Part shown: in pieces, positions 12,738 to 23,357 of the stretch
Position numbering within the stretch: the first letter of the stretch is position 1
Layout: each line of letters opens with the position of its first letter
DNA from: Galdieria partita
Lineage: Eukaryota; Rhodophyta; Bangiophyceae; Galdieriales; Galdieriaceae
Length of the DNA: 64,000 nt
Direction: 5' to 3'
Assembly (NCBI GenBank): GCA_025991245.1
Contig: BQMJ01000011.1
Coordinates: 1 to 64,000 of the forward strand
The notes under the pieces: generated by a model
What the model saw: the letters and a program-made list of their open reading frames with translations, nothing else
Told to the model about the DNA's origin: nothing
Databases searched by the model: none
Program-made: the position numbers and the translations under genes

Positions 12738-13120
12738 TCATTTCTTGCTCAATTTTGCTTTGTAAGAGGATCTGGTGATGTCACAAACAAGAAGGATTTG
12801 GGGAGTTGCGAATCCCATGTGAAACTTTGACCTCCTACTCGGCAACATCTCAAAAATCCCTTTGAATCGATGTCGTAGGTTAATTCTTGCATGAATTTTG
12901 GTCAAATTTACGAACATGGCGACAATTGATAAATGGATCCCTTGCCCATACCGGTCACCGCTATTATGTACTCGTCGATTTGTCTTTTGATTAACCCGGC
13001 AAATCTCGCTGTTCGTACTTGAAACTCCATAGAACTCCATGGACGAAACAAAGAAAGAAAAGCTTCAACTACACCGCTCAAGGTAACGGATAGAAATAGG
13101 ATAACTCGTTCCTTCAGCAT
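12738..13120 (-). pseudogene. Virus-like element part: small protein with hydrophobic N-terminus (broken)
   Basis: Leftmost minus-strand gene of the virus-like element. The N-terminal region is hydrophobic, the rest mixed and basic. It lies just downstream (22 bp) of the two-helix membrane protein, in the same orientation, consistent with a small cluster of membrane-associated structural genes. No family recognised. It looks broken. Confidence 0.35.
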
Positions 13121-13141
13121 TTCTTTTCTTCTTTTTTTTAA

Positions 13142-13492
13142 CTAGGGAGCAATAAATGCTATAATAATCAAAGCAATACCGAACAGCGTGTCGGAACCTG
13201 CCAATACACGGAAATCGAAAGGATCTTTGAGACCCAAGATGGACACTACAAACACTAAAATGGAAAATAGCGTCACTACAATTCCATTGGCTAATTCTAT
13301 CTTGGAAGCTGTTATCCAATTTTTCTTATCTTTTTTCTTCTGCATTTTCCAATATATTTCGCACCTTGAAAATATTCGCTTTGCATATCCTCTTATTTTT
13401 TTTCTATACATGAAGCTCATTATTCTTGACGATGTACTTCTCAGAATTGAATTTACCACAAGTTCCACAAGGAATTTTGTTCCAATTGACAC
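13142..13492 (-). CDS. Virus-like element part: small two-helix membrane protein
   Basis: About 116 residues: a basic N-terminal half (to about residue 65) followed by two strongly hydrophobic segments (about 69-88 and 97-114) around a short loop. This fits a small membrane or envelope-associated protein of the element. The frame is open throughout. Function unknown; assignment to the element rests on position between its other genes and on the same compact style. Confidence 0.45.
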   Translation of the reverse strand: MSIGTKFLVELVVNSILRSTSSRIMSFMYRKKIRGYAKRIFSRCEIYWKMQKKKDKKNWITASKIELANGIVVTLFSILVFVVSILGLKDPFDFRVLAGSDTLFGIALIIIAFIAP

Positions 13493-13604
13493 TTTCTATA
13501 TAACTCCCACTCGAAAAGTTATCCAACGATCCTGGAGTTTAATCAATTTTGATATGGTCTTATTCTCCATGATGGTATTTTTTACTATTGTATTCTAGAC
13601 AGCA

Positions 13605-13978
13605 AAGTGTCGGATATCCTAACAACGAGCACTGGATTATCAATTTCTGAGTATTTTTGGAGCACAATATCGGACTTTTGAGAGTCCACATCGATTGCTT
13701 TGGTGTTGTCATCAAACACGATGTAGGTTCCTTGGATTGACACAAATGAGATAGGTACCCTTTTCTATATCGACGCTGCTGGGACTGTTTGTTTGAACGT
13801 CTCCATAGTAGTTGTAGTAAACAACCGGACTCTCATAGTCTTTCAACTTGTTCTCCACCTCATTCAAGCTTTTCCGATTGCTGTTCAATTTCATATTGGC
13901 AATGATGCTGACAACTACAGGAATAATCACTATGACTATCAAAGAAATGGAAATAATGATCTGAGTGTTCATTTTCAT
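13605..13978 (-). pseudogene. Virus-like element part: single-pass membrane protein (broken)
   Basis: Begins with a short polar start and one very hydrophobic Ile/Val-rich helix (about residues 7-28), followed by a soluble region with a heptad-like Asn/Lys/Glu stretch. Its start lies next to, and divergent from, the first large structural-type gene. It looks broken towards its end. No family recognised. Confidence 0.4.
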
Positions 13979-14621
13979 AAAATTAAAAAACGAGATGAAT
14001 TACTCTATCAATTACGGATTGGCTTCGAGTAATTTGAGTTCCAATGCGTTGGATTTATCCACTCTGTTGAAAGACAGCACTCTCATATCTCTAACTCAGG
14101 GAGGATTATCAGGACAAATACAATCATCTTTTCAAGTTTTCTTCCGTAGTTATACTGCTTTGGAAACTGTCTCTTTCACTACAGAAAGCGCAATATTCGA
14201 CGGAACTATCGAAATTCCTCTTTCCTCAGCCAATTACATTCCTCCCTTTTCTTCGTCATTTTGGAGTGGAACGCTGTCTCCTACTCTCGATGCTTCCTTC
14301 ACAGTAGCTGTTCCCATAGACTATTTTCAAGTCATTGGATGGGGTGGAACTTCCAATACTGTAGTACCATTTCAATCCTGGTTTTTCAATCCAGGAGAAG
14401 AACATGGATTCAAACTTCAAGTTTCTAGACCAGTATTAGAAGTAAGTATCAGTTCTTTGACAGCTGTCTCTTATACCATGCAATATCGTCTAGAAATCGA
14501 TACTTCTGACATCAGTGGATACTTATCCTCCAACTTTGAAAACATTCTATTCACTTCCACTGGAGAATATGAGGACACCATTCCATTTTTTGTAGAATAT
14601 TTCGAAACCCCCACGCTGTAG
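13965..14621 (+). CDS. Virus-like element part: beta-rich structural-type protein 1
   Basis: About 218 residues, rich in Ser, Thr, Phe and Tyr with alternating hydrophobic residues typical of beta-sandwich proteins, and almost no long helices. It heads the plus-strand block. By composition and position it is a candidate structural (capsid or surface) protein; no sequence motif proves this. It overlaps the start of the divergent membrane-protein gene by a few bases. Confidence 0.45.
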   Translation: MFIFIKLKNEMNYSINYGLASSNLSSNALDLSTLLKDSTLISLTQGGLSGQIQSSFQVFFRSYTALETVSFTTESAIFDGTIEIPLSSANYIPPFSSSFWSGTLSPTLDASFTVAVPIDYFQVIGWGGTSNTVVPFQSWFFNPGEEHGFKLQVSRPVLEVSISSLTAVSYTMQYRLEIDTSDISGYLSSNFENILFTSTGEYEDTIPFFVEYFETPTL

Positions 14622-14633
14622 GTATGGGTACGG

Positions 14634-17204
14634 TTGGCTATCGGAATCCCTGATTCCACTACCATCATCAATTTGAATTTGACTGGTGAAAGAACCAACA
14701 ATTATAATGGCATATCTACTGGATGTTCTCCTGATATTCTACCAGGATACGATAACAGCTCTCAAATATTTCCTCTCTATTGGAATTTTCTTCGAGATCA
14801 ATTGTATCCTTCTAGTCTCACTACACTACAAACTGGTGGAACCTTCTCTCCTACATTCATAGGAATAAATACTGCGAACAGCATTTCTCAAGGATATCAA
14901 ATGAATGCTGCAGGATATGCCGGAAATGGAGCGGCCTTGTATGGTCCCAATCAAATACCCCTACCTCTAGACGTTCCTCTATTCGCAGAATTCAGTTGGT
15001 TCTATGAAGGAGAAACAGGAGATTCTATTGCCGATTGCATGGGAATAGGATTTTATTGCGATCCCAATAGTGCATCAGGAGGAGGAGGAGATAGTCCCAA
15101 AAACAGCGATGGCTACTACGTAGCCTATGAATTCTATCCACTAGGATCTTTGGAAACAGTATATGACCAAACTCTACTTTCCAGCACTTCTTCTACCATC
15201 TATATGCCTTCCACTGACTTCCAGCTTTGCTATTCCCAAGTATTGATAAATCAAGCTGTTGGAATCACAGCGAGTATAGCCAACACTACCATAACTACCA
15301 GTACTCCCTTTTTGATGCACATCATTCCTCCTTCTCCTTCTTCTCTCACTACAGCAATGAGTTATTCAGGAAGTTTGACGGTGTCTGCTCAATCAATCCG
15401 TAGACATTGGAAGTTCATCAGGTGGATCCACATCAGATCAATACTTATATTGGGCTCGCATAAGATCGATGAATCCATCTTCTTTGAATTATAGCATCAT
15501 TACCATTGCTGTACAAACTCCCTATATCAATCTCTATTTAGACGATCAATTAGTACTCAATGCCATATCTCAATTCAGTTTTCCTTTAGGATTCTATAGT
15601 TACGACGTCTATTTGGATCAGCCTTCCGAAGTCAGCTATTTGATATGGAACAGCTCCAAGTCCACTACCACTTCATCCAATGTCCTATTGAAAATCGATT
15701 ATGAAGTAGCGGAGTCCAACCAGCAGCCCATTTCATTTCCCCCAATTTGGGATATCTAGCTTCATGGTAAGCTTCCGCAACTGGAGAATGATACGTCAAT
15801 CTTCCTTTTGAAATAGGTCCTTTATCCAGTGAAGTAATTCAACTTCAATTCGAACCACCATCTGTCAGTAATGCATTCGGATTTTCTGCAGGAATCAATC
15901 CTTTTTTGGGGAGAGGCTACTTTGATGGTGGAGTGTACACTTTTCCCTACTATGTGGGGAGCACATAATACTCCTCCAGCAACAGCTTCCCTTTTGGTTC
16001 AGTTCCATTCTCCGACAGTTATAAGATAGGTGCAGCACTGGCTGCTATAGCCAATACTTCTGTCTCATCCATTTTGTTAGCTGTTTCCCCAACTATGAGC
16101 AACAGCAACAATTTCTATGGCTTTGTGTTTGAGAGCAAGTTCAGCAATCACGTTTCTGTAAGCCAAGGAGATCTTTATTCAGTAGGAGCTTCCAATGCCA
16201 ATTATTTGGATGAAGCTGTAGAAATCATTTCGTGGCCTCTATTTGGCAGACAAGTAATGTATGTAGAAGCAGGAGAAAACGAATATGCTTGGATATGAGC
16301 TGTTCGAAAAACCAACGACTTGAAAATCATTCAACTATACAACGAGATCTATGCCAATAAATTCACCCCATTCACTTCGAGTTCCATTGCTCAAGGATCC
16401 TATTTGAAAGTTCAATTGGATTCTAATCAGATATTGGGACATAAATCTGGATTACAGGATTACTTGCTATACAATTCTACCAAAAACATAGTAGTTTCTA
16501 TCTATGTTACTGGTGATTTGGAATTTGAATTTGCTTCACCTTCTGACATCGTTGATAGCTGTGGTTTCTATCTCGTCATCTGCGTCAACACTTTCGATTC
16601 TATCGTGGTAGGTTCTCCTACTGGCTTCGATAACAGAAACTTGGTACTTCCTTTCTATTACAATTGGATGACCCAAACTTATACCGACAATGCCACCTAT
16701 TCAGGAAGCTGTGAAATGGGAAGCGAAGGAATGATGAGTGGAACCTCCAGCGGTTCAGGACTTTTCCAATCGAATGATCAATTCGATACATTTGGCGGAA
16801 CTTTCTATGCTTATGCTTTGGTCCCTTCCGGTCTAGGACAGAATGGACAAGTAGGAGTTTTTGGCACCACATACAACAACTTGATTTCCTATGATCACAA
16901 TTGGAATGTTCCCACCGGCTACATCGTGTACAGTTCATACTATCAGTACTACAGAGAAAACTCAGATTTTCAACTGAAGAGTCAATCAACTTTCTACATA
17001 GAAATAGGCAATGGGAACTGTACACAAGGACTGTCTGCTACACAGACAAACATCACTTGGACATATGGAACTAGCTATAGCATAGACAACAACACTTTTC
17101 CAACCAACCAAGGTCCCGTATACATCGGATTCTCAGGATCTGGATACTCCTATCACTATGCCTACTATGTTCCTAATATGCCTTCTTTCACCATAGGATA
17201 TTGA
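14634..17204 (+). pseudogene. Virus-like element part: long beta-rich structural-type region (broken)
   Basis: About 2.6 kb of mostly open plus-strand frame encoding Ser/Thr/Asn/Gly/Tyr-rich beta-type sequence of the same style throughout, including several Gly-Ser-rich turns and aromatic repeats. It most resembles a large surface or spike-type structural protein in composition. It looks broken in a few places. No homolog recognised. Confidence 0.45.
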
Positions 17205-17223
17205 AACGTGATTAAAAAAGAGA

Positions 17224-17589
17224 ATGGTGGCTTTTACTGTAATTGCTCAAGTAGTCGCTTTTGTACTAAGCATAATTGCTCTAGTGTATTCATCACTGAA
17301 TTTATCCTATTCCTACTCTGAAATTTCTCAAATTGATTCGATCCAAAAATCGGTTAGCAAACTTTATTTGCCGTCAGCTGCTTTGGTAAATCGTAACTCA
17401 TCGTTGAGGAGTAACTTAAGAAGTGACGCCTCTCCGCCTAGTGAAGCCTACATGCAAGACTATCTACTCTACCGAGAAATGTCTTTCGGCAACATAGATT
17501 CTGGAAAGAACAGCGATACGACGTACAAAGCCGTTTCGGAAACAGCAGATTCCATACTACTACAAATCACTCCAGAATTCTTTAGTTAA
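17224..17589 (+). CDS. Virus-like element part: signal-anchored small protein
   Basis: About 121 residues: an N-terminal hydrophobic helix (about residues 3-25, Val/Ala/Phe/Leu) followed by a polar Ser-rich region. It starts 19 bp after the structural block, in the same direction. Likely membrane-anchored; role unknown. Confidence 0.4.
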   Translation: MVAFTVIAQVVAFVLSIIALVYSSLNLSYSYSEISQIDSIQKSVSKLYLPSAALVNRNSSLRSNLRSDASPPSEAYMQDYLLYREMSFGNIDSGKNSDTTYKAVSETADSILLQITPEFFS

Positions 17590-17593
17590 AAAA

Positions 17594-17885
17594 ATGAGCG
17601 ACTACAAGATAAAGGGAGGAATACAAACCAATTCAAACGTCCAATCTGCATCAGCCAATCTTCAATCGTTGGATTTGAATTCCAACAGCATATTTGGAAC
17701 TTTACAAGGAAATTCAACTTCCCTTCATCGATGCTGTTCACAGCAACTGTTTCTAGTACGAACAATTATTTATTGCAATCCAATTCGGATGGCTCCTTCA
17801 CTATCAACAATGTCACCATCGATTCTTTAGGAAATATCAAAATTAAAGGAAAACTAAACGCTAAACAGATTGTTATTACTAGATG
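17594..17885 (+). pseudogene. Virus-like element part: Asn/Ser-rich fibre-like short protein (looks broken)
   Basis: Starts 4 bp after the previous gene with a polar Gly/Asn/Ser/Gln-rich sequence carrying a regular Leu spacing, reminiscent of fibre or tail-type proteins. The end is uncertain and it looks broken. It meets the recombinase gene tail to tail. Confidence 0.3.
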
Positions 17886-19319
17886 ACAGAGATGGATCCA
17901 GATAATATCTTGTCTCTGAAGGAACTGATTGTTTCGAAGTTCGCCAATTCCATGGCTTCTTTCATAGCATTACCCATTCTTCCTTTGTGTTTTTTAGTCA
18001 GTAAATCTTCCAAAAAATCATAGATAGGTCTTCTGTAAGAATACAGCGACAATTCTTTGGGATTTTTCGTTCTCCATGCTGTTCCATAATTTTGATTGAG
18101 ACTCCTAATGGATTCATGCTCTCTAACCCCGACATAATATTCTTGAATGACGCTTTTGATTCCTCCAGTCAGAGATCGATCCATATAAATTCCTAGATTA
18201 GGATTGTAAAGGGAAGATGCATTTCTTCCTTTTTTCGATCGAAGTATTTCTTCACGTCTTCTCTCCACTTCTCTTTGGATGTACTCTTCGGTCGAGTCGT
18301 CGATGGTGGCCTCCTCGTTGGGCTTCATTCATTGCTGTTCTCAAATTGTGAGAAAACGAAATAAAATCCTTGTCTCTCTTCATTTCTTCAGTTTGTAATT
18401 CGGCGAAGAAAACAGCGTCTTGGAGAAAAGACTTGGATAAAAAGTTGAATACCTGGTCATGCTGTTCCAACCATTGAAAACAAAATTTCCTTTTCAATTC
18501 TAAAGATGGTTCTAAACGATCTCTATCGATCACATAAGGTTCTTCTCTTCTGAATCCAGCCAACGATTTGATAGCACTCGTTGGTGCTGTTGTAACGTAA
18601 TGAGTCGAAAACACATTTCTATGTGACTTCCATAATTGTTGTATTCTAGATTCATCGACCGGTACTCCATAAGATACCATAGTATTGGCGGCAAAATGCC
18701 TCGCTGCATGAATAAGGTTGTCTATTTCAATAGAATATTCTTTGTGCTTCCTATTCAGGAAATCTTTGTGAGTATGATAGTTGACGGAAACCAAGCTGTC
18801 ACTATTCACAGGTTTCTTGTATCGAAATCTCTCTATAAATTCTACAGCCATTGCAGTAACTGGACACACTTCGTAGTCTCTGTTTCTCGCAAAGTAGATA
18901 GAATCTTTTCTTTCGTGGAAATTACACTTACTAAATTCCGACAGCAATGAAATACATGTTATAGTAGTCGTGGCAGAAGAACAACACACGTCTTGAATTC
19001 GACTTATTCCCAAATCCACAAAAGTGAGAGGTTGGAGAGTGCTCATGCTTGAACCAGTGAAACACCTCAGCAGCAAACAGCTCCTATCGAAAGAATACTT
19101 CTTTACCAAATTTTTCGATAGTATCTTTATATCTTCCATTGTGTAAGCAAGTTCCTTCACTCCCCCTCTCCCTCCACCCCATTCGGTGTCATCTTTTTTC
19201 TTCTTTTCCAGTTCCAACTCCGCTGCTCTATTCTTAGCTAGATCGAGGGATTCTCTAAAGTCGTTGCTAGGAAACTTTTCGCCCGTTTTTTGGCACCAAT
19301 AGTCTCTCAAAACGCTCAA
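17879..19319 (-). pseudogene. Virus-like element part: tyrosine recombinase (integrase)-like gene
   Basis: Minus-strand gene whose C-terminal region carries the tyrosine-recombinase signature pattern: a His-Ala-Ala-Arg box (HAARHFAANTMVSYGVP), a later Leu-Trp-Lys-Ser-His and a HYVTTAP with the candidate nucleophilic Tyr. The arrangement H-x-x-R, about 25-30 residues, then H-Y-x-T-x-x-P, is that of Crypton- and virus-type tyrosine recombinases. An upstream LLLRCFTG-type segment fits the first catalytic block region. It would cut and join DNA for integration of the element. It looks broken, so it is treated as a fossil. Confidence 0.6.
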
Positions 19320-19567
19320 CGAAAACTTGGCTGTGTTGTAGGTGATTCCGTCTTCTAGAATCTTTTTTCTTAGGTACCTATTAATAACAGAGGGAGTCAG
19401 TACACTATCTTCCTTCAGCTATCCATCTCTAAAGCAGAGTTTCAGCTGTTCTATCTTTCTTTTCCTTGAAGAAGCCTTATTATGTAGAAACAGCTCCTCC
19501 ATCCCCCTCTCCTCTCTCCCCAATTGCGATGAGAGAACAAGAAGTCCCATCTAGATGACTCATCGCG
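19320..19567. other. Short intergenic region of virus-like element with pyrimidine-rich tracts
   Basis: Between the recombinase start and the next plus-strand gene. It holds CT-rich tracts near 19,500-19,520; a CT microsatellite follows at about 19,600-19,620, inside the next frame. Nothing else seen. Confidence 0.4.
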
Positions 19568-20110
19568 ATGAGCTCCCATTTCTTTGATAACGGGCCAACC
19601 TTCTCTCTCTCTCTCTCCATCTCTCACATCACCATGAATTGTTGTTGCGAGTTGTTCGATGTACAGAACAAAATTATTCAATTCAATATGATTGGACTCT
19701 ATCTGTTGGAAATAACCAGTTCACAAAAGTTTCAACCAGAGGAGCTGTTAGCTATAGCTAGGAGTCCCGAAAGTGATTTTGAAATACCAGAATACGATGT
19801 TTGGGAGAAAAATGAGATCTATTATAGCGAGAGATTGTACTTTTACTTTCCGAAAGAGGAAGGATTATTCAAAATAGACTACCTAGGGAATATCATGGCA
19901 CTTTTCATATTCAACTACATGACTCGAGAAGACTTCGAAACTATAGTAGACTTATCCGTCAAGTACACTCGTAGTTTATGGTTTATTCTGCATCATGAGG
20001 ATCCCTCTCTGAATTATTCTATGTACATGCGAAATGGACTGATCAAAATGTTTCGTACGGAAGCCACGAGCCACTCTAACCACTCCACTTGGAAAATAGA
20101 CTTTCAATAG
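19568..20110 (+). CDS. Virus-like element part: acidic hypothetical protein
   Basis: About 180 residues from the first ATG, or 158 from the second at 19,634, which lies beyond the CT-rich repeat and may be the real start. Acidic and aromatic-rich in the middle (IPEYDVWEKNEIYYSERL), with a Leu/Phe-rich helix after it. No family recognised. It is the rightmost open frame that shares the intronless compact style; placing it in the element is an inference. Confidence 0.4.
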   Translation: MSSHFFDNGPTFSLSLSISHITMNCCCELFDVQNKIIQFNMIGLYLLEITSSQKFQPEELLAIARSPESDFEIPEYDVWEKNEIYYSERLYFYFPKEEGLFKIDYLGNIMALFIFNYMTREDFETIVDLSVKYTRSLWFILHHEDPSLNYSMYMRNGLIKMFRTEATSHSNHSTWKIDFQ

Positions 20111-20115
20111 ACAAA

Positions 20116-21680
20116 AGAAACAGACAATGACAGGAATCATTTTGTGAAGAACCGAAGACAATCAACTCAGAATTTACTCCGAATGTTACAAAAAGATCTT
20201 GGTGATTGTTCCACAAAGGAGAGTTCCCAACTGTTGTTCGCAGGACAAAAGATAGTAGTACAACTCAATTAGAAAAACCAAGTTACATTAAAAGGCTATA
20301 TTGGGTCAAAGATTCAAACTCAAAGACTATTTGGAGCCTTTGGGAAGATTGGTTCATCACTACTCCGCAAGGTCAATGTCTTCAAAGAGTTAAGAAACTA
20401 AAGACTAAAAATTCTTGAAGAGAACCTATTCTGCAATCGACATAAACTAAGACTGGCAACAAACCTTTTTTCGGTACTTTGAATTCAAGGAGGTTTAAGC
20501 CAGGAAACGACCAAAACAAACAGAGGACCTTGGCTGGTATTTCAAACTGAAGTGCGAAATCATAAAACCTGAAAGCTTGGTCGTATAAAACAGTTCTCGT
20601 CTAAATTCTACTATTTAAAGCTTCATGACAAAAAAGAATTATTTTATCCACTTCAAAACAGGAGGAACAAAGCAACTCCAGCTACACTAAAATTGGGCTT
20701 TAGGTCAACAAGCTATCAATCGACTTTGCCACTGCACTAAAATTCTTGTCTTTCACAGTTTCGGAATAGCTTCGCAACTTTTATTATTTTATTCATTACT
20801 TATCTTTCTATGTGTTATTCTTTAGAGCTTTGACTGAATTTACCACGGGTTTCAAGAGTCTTTTCAATTGAAGTCGCTGTATCTCTTTTTTCGAATTCTG
20901 AACTATCACGCTTTCAGTTGCTGTGTTATTGAGGTATTCCACTAGTCGGTCATTTCGATGCTAAAACTTTCTCTCTTTCATTGTAATAGAGTTCTCAATC
21001 TTTTCGACACTCTAGATAATTCACTGATTCTTTAGAACAGTGATATGGATTCGATGCAGTGAGCTGAAATTAGCCTGGTTTCGTCATCTCAGTTAGTTCA
21101 CAACATACTGCATGAACCTTCAGGTTTCTTTTGTAGAAATTTATCTAATTGCTTTGTCTGTACTTTGAGGACTAAAGACAATCTTCGCAAATGGTGGAAG
21201 TGTCATTCAATCGAAACGGAACTATTTTACTTTGTTCTCTGGATATTGAAATTGTTCACATCGCAATGCCTTTCATCAGCATGAATTTAGTAGACATGTA
21301 GTTTCTTTGCTGTTTCATATCTATGCTTGAAATGTCCTTTGGCTATAATTTTCTTCAATATGCTTTGGTCCAAAACTCATCCGTCTATTGTCATAAATCT
21401 ACCATGTCTTTATCCATCAGAGAGTCTAATCATTCCAACTACGTAGGACAAATTTTAATCGAAACCCAATTCTTCTTTGTTATTGTAAGAATAACTTGAG
21501 TACATTTTTCTTAGAAAAATGCCTCAAACTTTTGGTTTCAAAATTGATTCTAAATGAGCAATTTGTGCAAACTCTAAAAGTAATACAATATTTCCGTTTG
21601 ATGAAACTAAGATGGCTACAATAGAGTTAACATGACTATCACCCTTGTGGTCTTCTTGTACTCCATGGAAAACTGGGTGT
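20116..21680. other. Intergenic AT-rich region, nothing recognised
   Basis: About 1.56 kb without a supported gene. A 70-codon open frame near 20,206-20,418 lacks any sign of selection. No tRNA-like or repeated structure was noticed. Confidence 0.4.
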
Positions 21681-21684
21681 TACG

Positions 21685-22120
21685 GGAGAAATTTTTTGAG
21701 TTTGCTTCTATCTATTCTTAATAGGGTCGAACTCAGAATCACCTTCTCAGCTACTCACTACGTGTGACACAGCCTTCTTGTTCAACTTTTTTTTGATTGA
21801 CTCAATTTAGGATAATACTTCGTTCGGTGGGCTTTTTGTTCATATATTAGAAGCAGTTGATTTTTCGTTCCTTTTTGTAGTATTACTGTCTTTAGTACTT
21901 CTGTGTTAAGAAATAAGGTTGGACTATAATTTGAATTCAGTTGTTACTCAGTGATTTCGCTTTGTATAGTATACTGCATGATTATCTTTATAGTGCGATT
22001 TCTTGGCCTTTTTTCCTTGTTACTTTTTGCATCTTTTCTCTATTCGAGGAATACAAGTGAATCTGTTCTCTTGTTCTCTAAGTTTGATACATTCTTGGAC
22101 AATCTTGTTTTCTTACTAGT
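21685..22120. repeat. Diverged copy of part of the subtelomeric unit
   Basis: Runs of sequence in the same order as 3,340-3,560 and 7,850-8,090: a TTTATCTATTCTTAA-like start, an AAACTC..AATCAC block, a TTCTTGTTCAA block, GGCTTTTTGTTCA, AGTTGATTTTTCGTTCCTTTT and then TAGTATTACTGTCTTTAGTACTTCTGTGTT. The match is much weaker than among units 1-3, so this is an older remnant lying about 9 kb inside the last intact unit. The 65-codon open frame in its right part is not coding in the units. Confidence 0.55.
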
Positions 22121-22199
22121 ACTAGCAACTTTTACTAAGATTTTCTAGCAGGTGTACCTTGAAACACACGGCGACCGTAGCCAAGTCAACGATAGTATA

Positions 22200-23357
22200 G
22201 AGTGTCACAAAATTCAGCAGTCAACAACCGACAGTCCTAAAGGAATTCCAAGAATAGATAAGCCCAAATGAGTTCTACAATCGTTGCTTCCAAAGATGAA
22301 ATCTTGTTTGCTCTAGCAAAACCTTGTAGGATGGAACAAGGGAAGAAAGCAACAACAACTCAATGAGGTACTTTTAAAGTATTCAAAATACTTTAGCAAG
22401 ACACAAAGCAAGATTTCAAGTTACCAACTTGGCTTGAATTTCCATTCTTATCATCTCAGAGTTACTCTGAAAACATAAAATCTAAAACAATCTTGGTGAA
22501 AACTTCGCTGTCTTGACAAAACGAAAATTCTGACAGTGTCCAGAAATATTTCAAAACATAAAGCCAAATCTACTTGTTCAAACTTGAAAGTTGGGTTCCC
22601 AAAGGAGGAGAAGTAAATGTTTCAATACTCATCCTCATAGCTCAGAATAATGAACATCATACTATCAATAACTTCCGAGTGATACTTTTTTCTTGCAGCA
22701 AGTAACGAAAGTTGCAAACTCTGATTCTCATAAAGTGATAGAAAGTTTTGAACGAAATCATAGTCGTTACAAGATGTCACTTTGCATAGTTGAGAAATTT
22801 TCAGTTTATCGTTCAAAGTTCACATGTCGTCAACAATATTCAACTGTATACGACGAATTGTCAATCTTGGAAGGAAAATTGAGTTGAATCTCTCTCTTGT
22901 CTGTATTGGATACTAATCTTTGATAGCTTCCACTGTGAAGATTCTTCTGTAGACAGTTGAGCTTCTTTAATCTAGTGAAGTTCCACATAGTCTGTTTGAT
23001 AGATGAGAACAACCAGTGGAACAGATGAAAAAGGAAGAGTGGAAAACAAGTATAAAAGTGTCACAGTATCTAAATTTTCCTTACCAAATGCTTTTAGTTG
23101 ATCTTTCAAGTCCTGCGAAGAAATCATGCTTTCATTAAACATTTTCTCAAGATTGAAATCACTTCAAATATTCTTTCTCTAAACAGCTCCATCTCAATGT
23201 TCTATATGAAATAAGGAAACACTAGATTTCTTGTTTGAGTTCCAAAGTATATCTATAATTTGGAATTATATACAGCTCGATAAATTGTAAAATTTGTGTC
23301 GCTGAATTGCACGACTTGTTTTTGGATTGTTGATTGTTTGTTGGTCTGTCGTCAAGG
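22200..23357. repeat. 5' flank of family A ATPase gene, shared with other copies
   Basis: Non-coding. The stretch from about 22,300 matches about 35,990-36,980 upstream of the second family A gene (shared blocks include GAGGTACTTTTAAA and TTGCAGCAAGTAACGAAAGTT), and about 22,220-22,450 also matches about 26,355-26,570. A TATATACAGCTC near 23,270 and TATAAAAGTG near 23,050 are possible core-promoter elements. Confidence 0.55.

Larger units (their letters stand above)
12690..20115. mobile_element. Fossil virus-like element with tyrosine recombinase, unclassified
   Basis: About 7.4 kb whose gene layout and protein style differ from everything else here: tightly packed, intronless frames in blocks of alternating strand; several short proteins with one or two hydrophobic helices; a ~3.9-kb block of large Ser/Thr/Asn/Tyr-rich beta-type proteins that look structural; and a tyrosine-recombinase-like gene. 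No DNA polymerase, packaging ATPase or recognisable double-jelly-roll capsid was seen, so I do not assign it to Polintons or a named virus family. It looks broken, with perhaps half a dozen breaks across the block, yet long stretches remain open, which suggests a fairly recent insertion. Boundaries are approximate; no terminal repeats were found by eye. Confidence 0.6.

Noticed and set aside
13188-13598. A 136-codon plus-strand frame opposite the small membrane protein of the virus-like element
   Set aside because: Composition and position fit a shadow of the minus-strand two-helix protein; the minus-strand product has the clearer membrane-protein layout.
12690-20115. Assignment of the virus-like block to Polintons or to an LTR retroelement
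   Set aside because: No protein-primed polymerase, adenovirus-type protease, packaging ATPase, reverse transcriptase, LTRs or terminal inverted repeats were seen.
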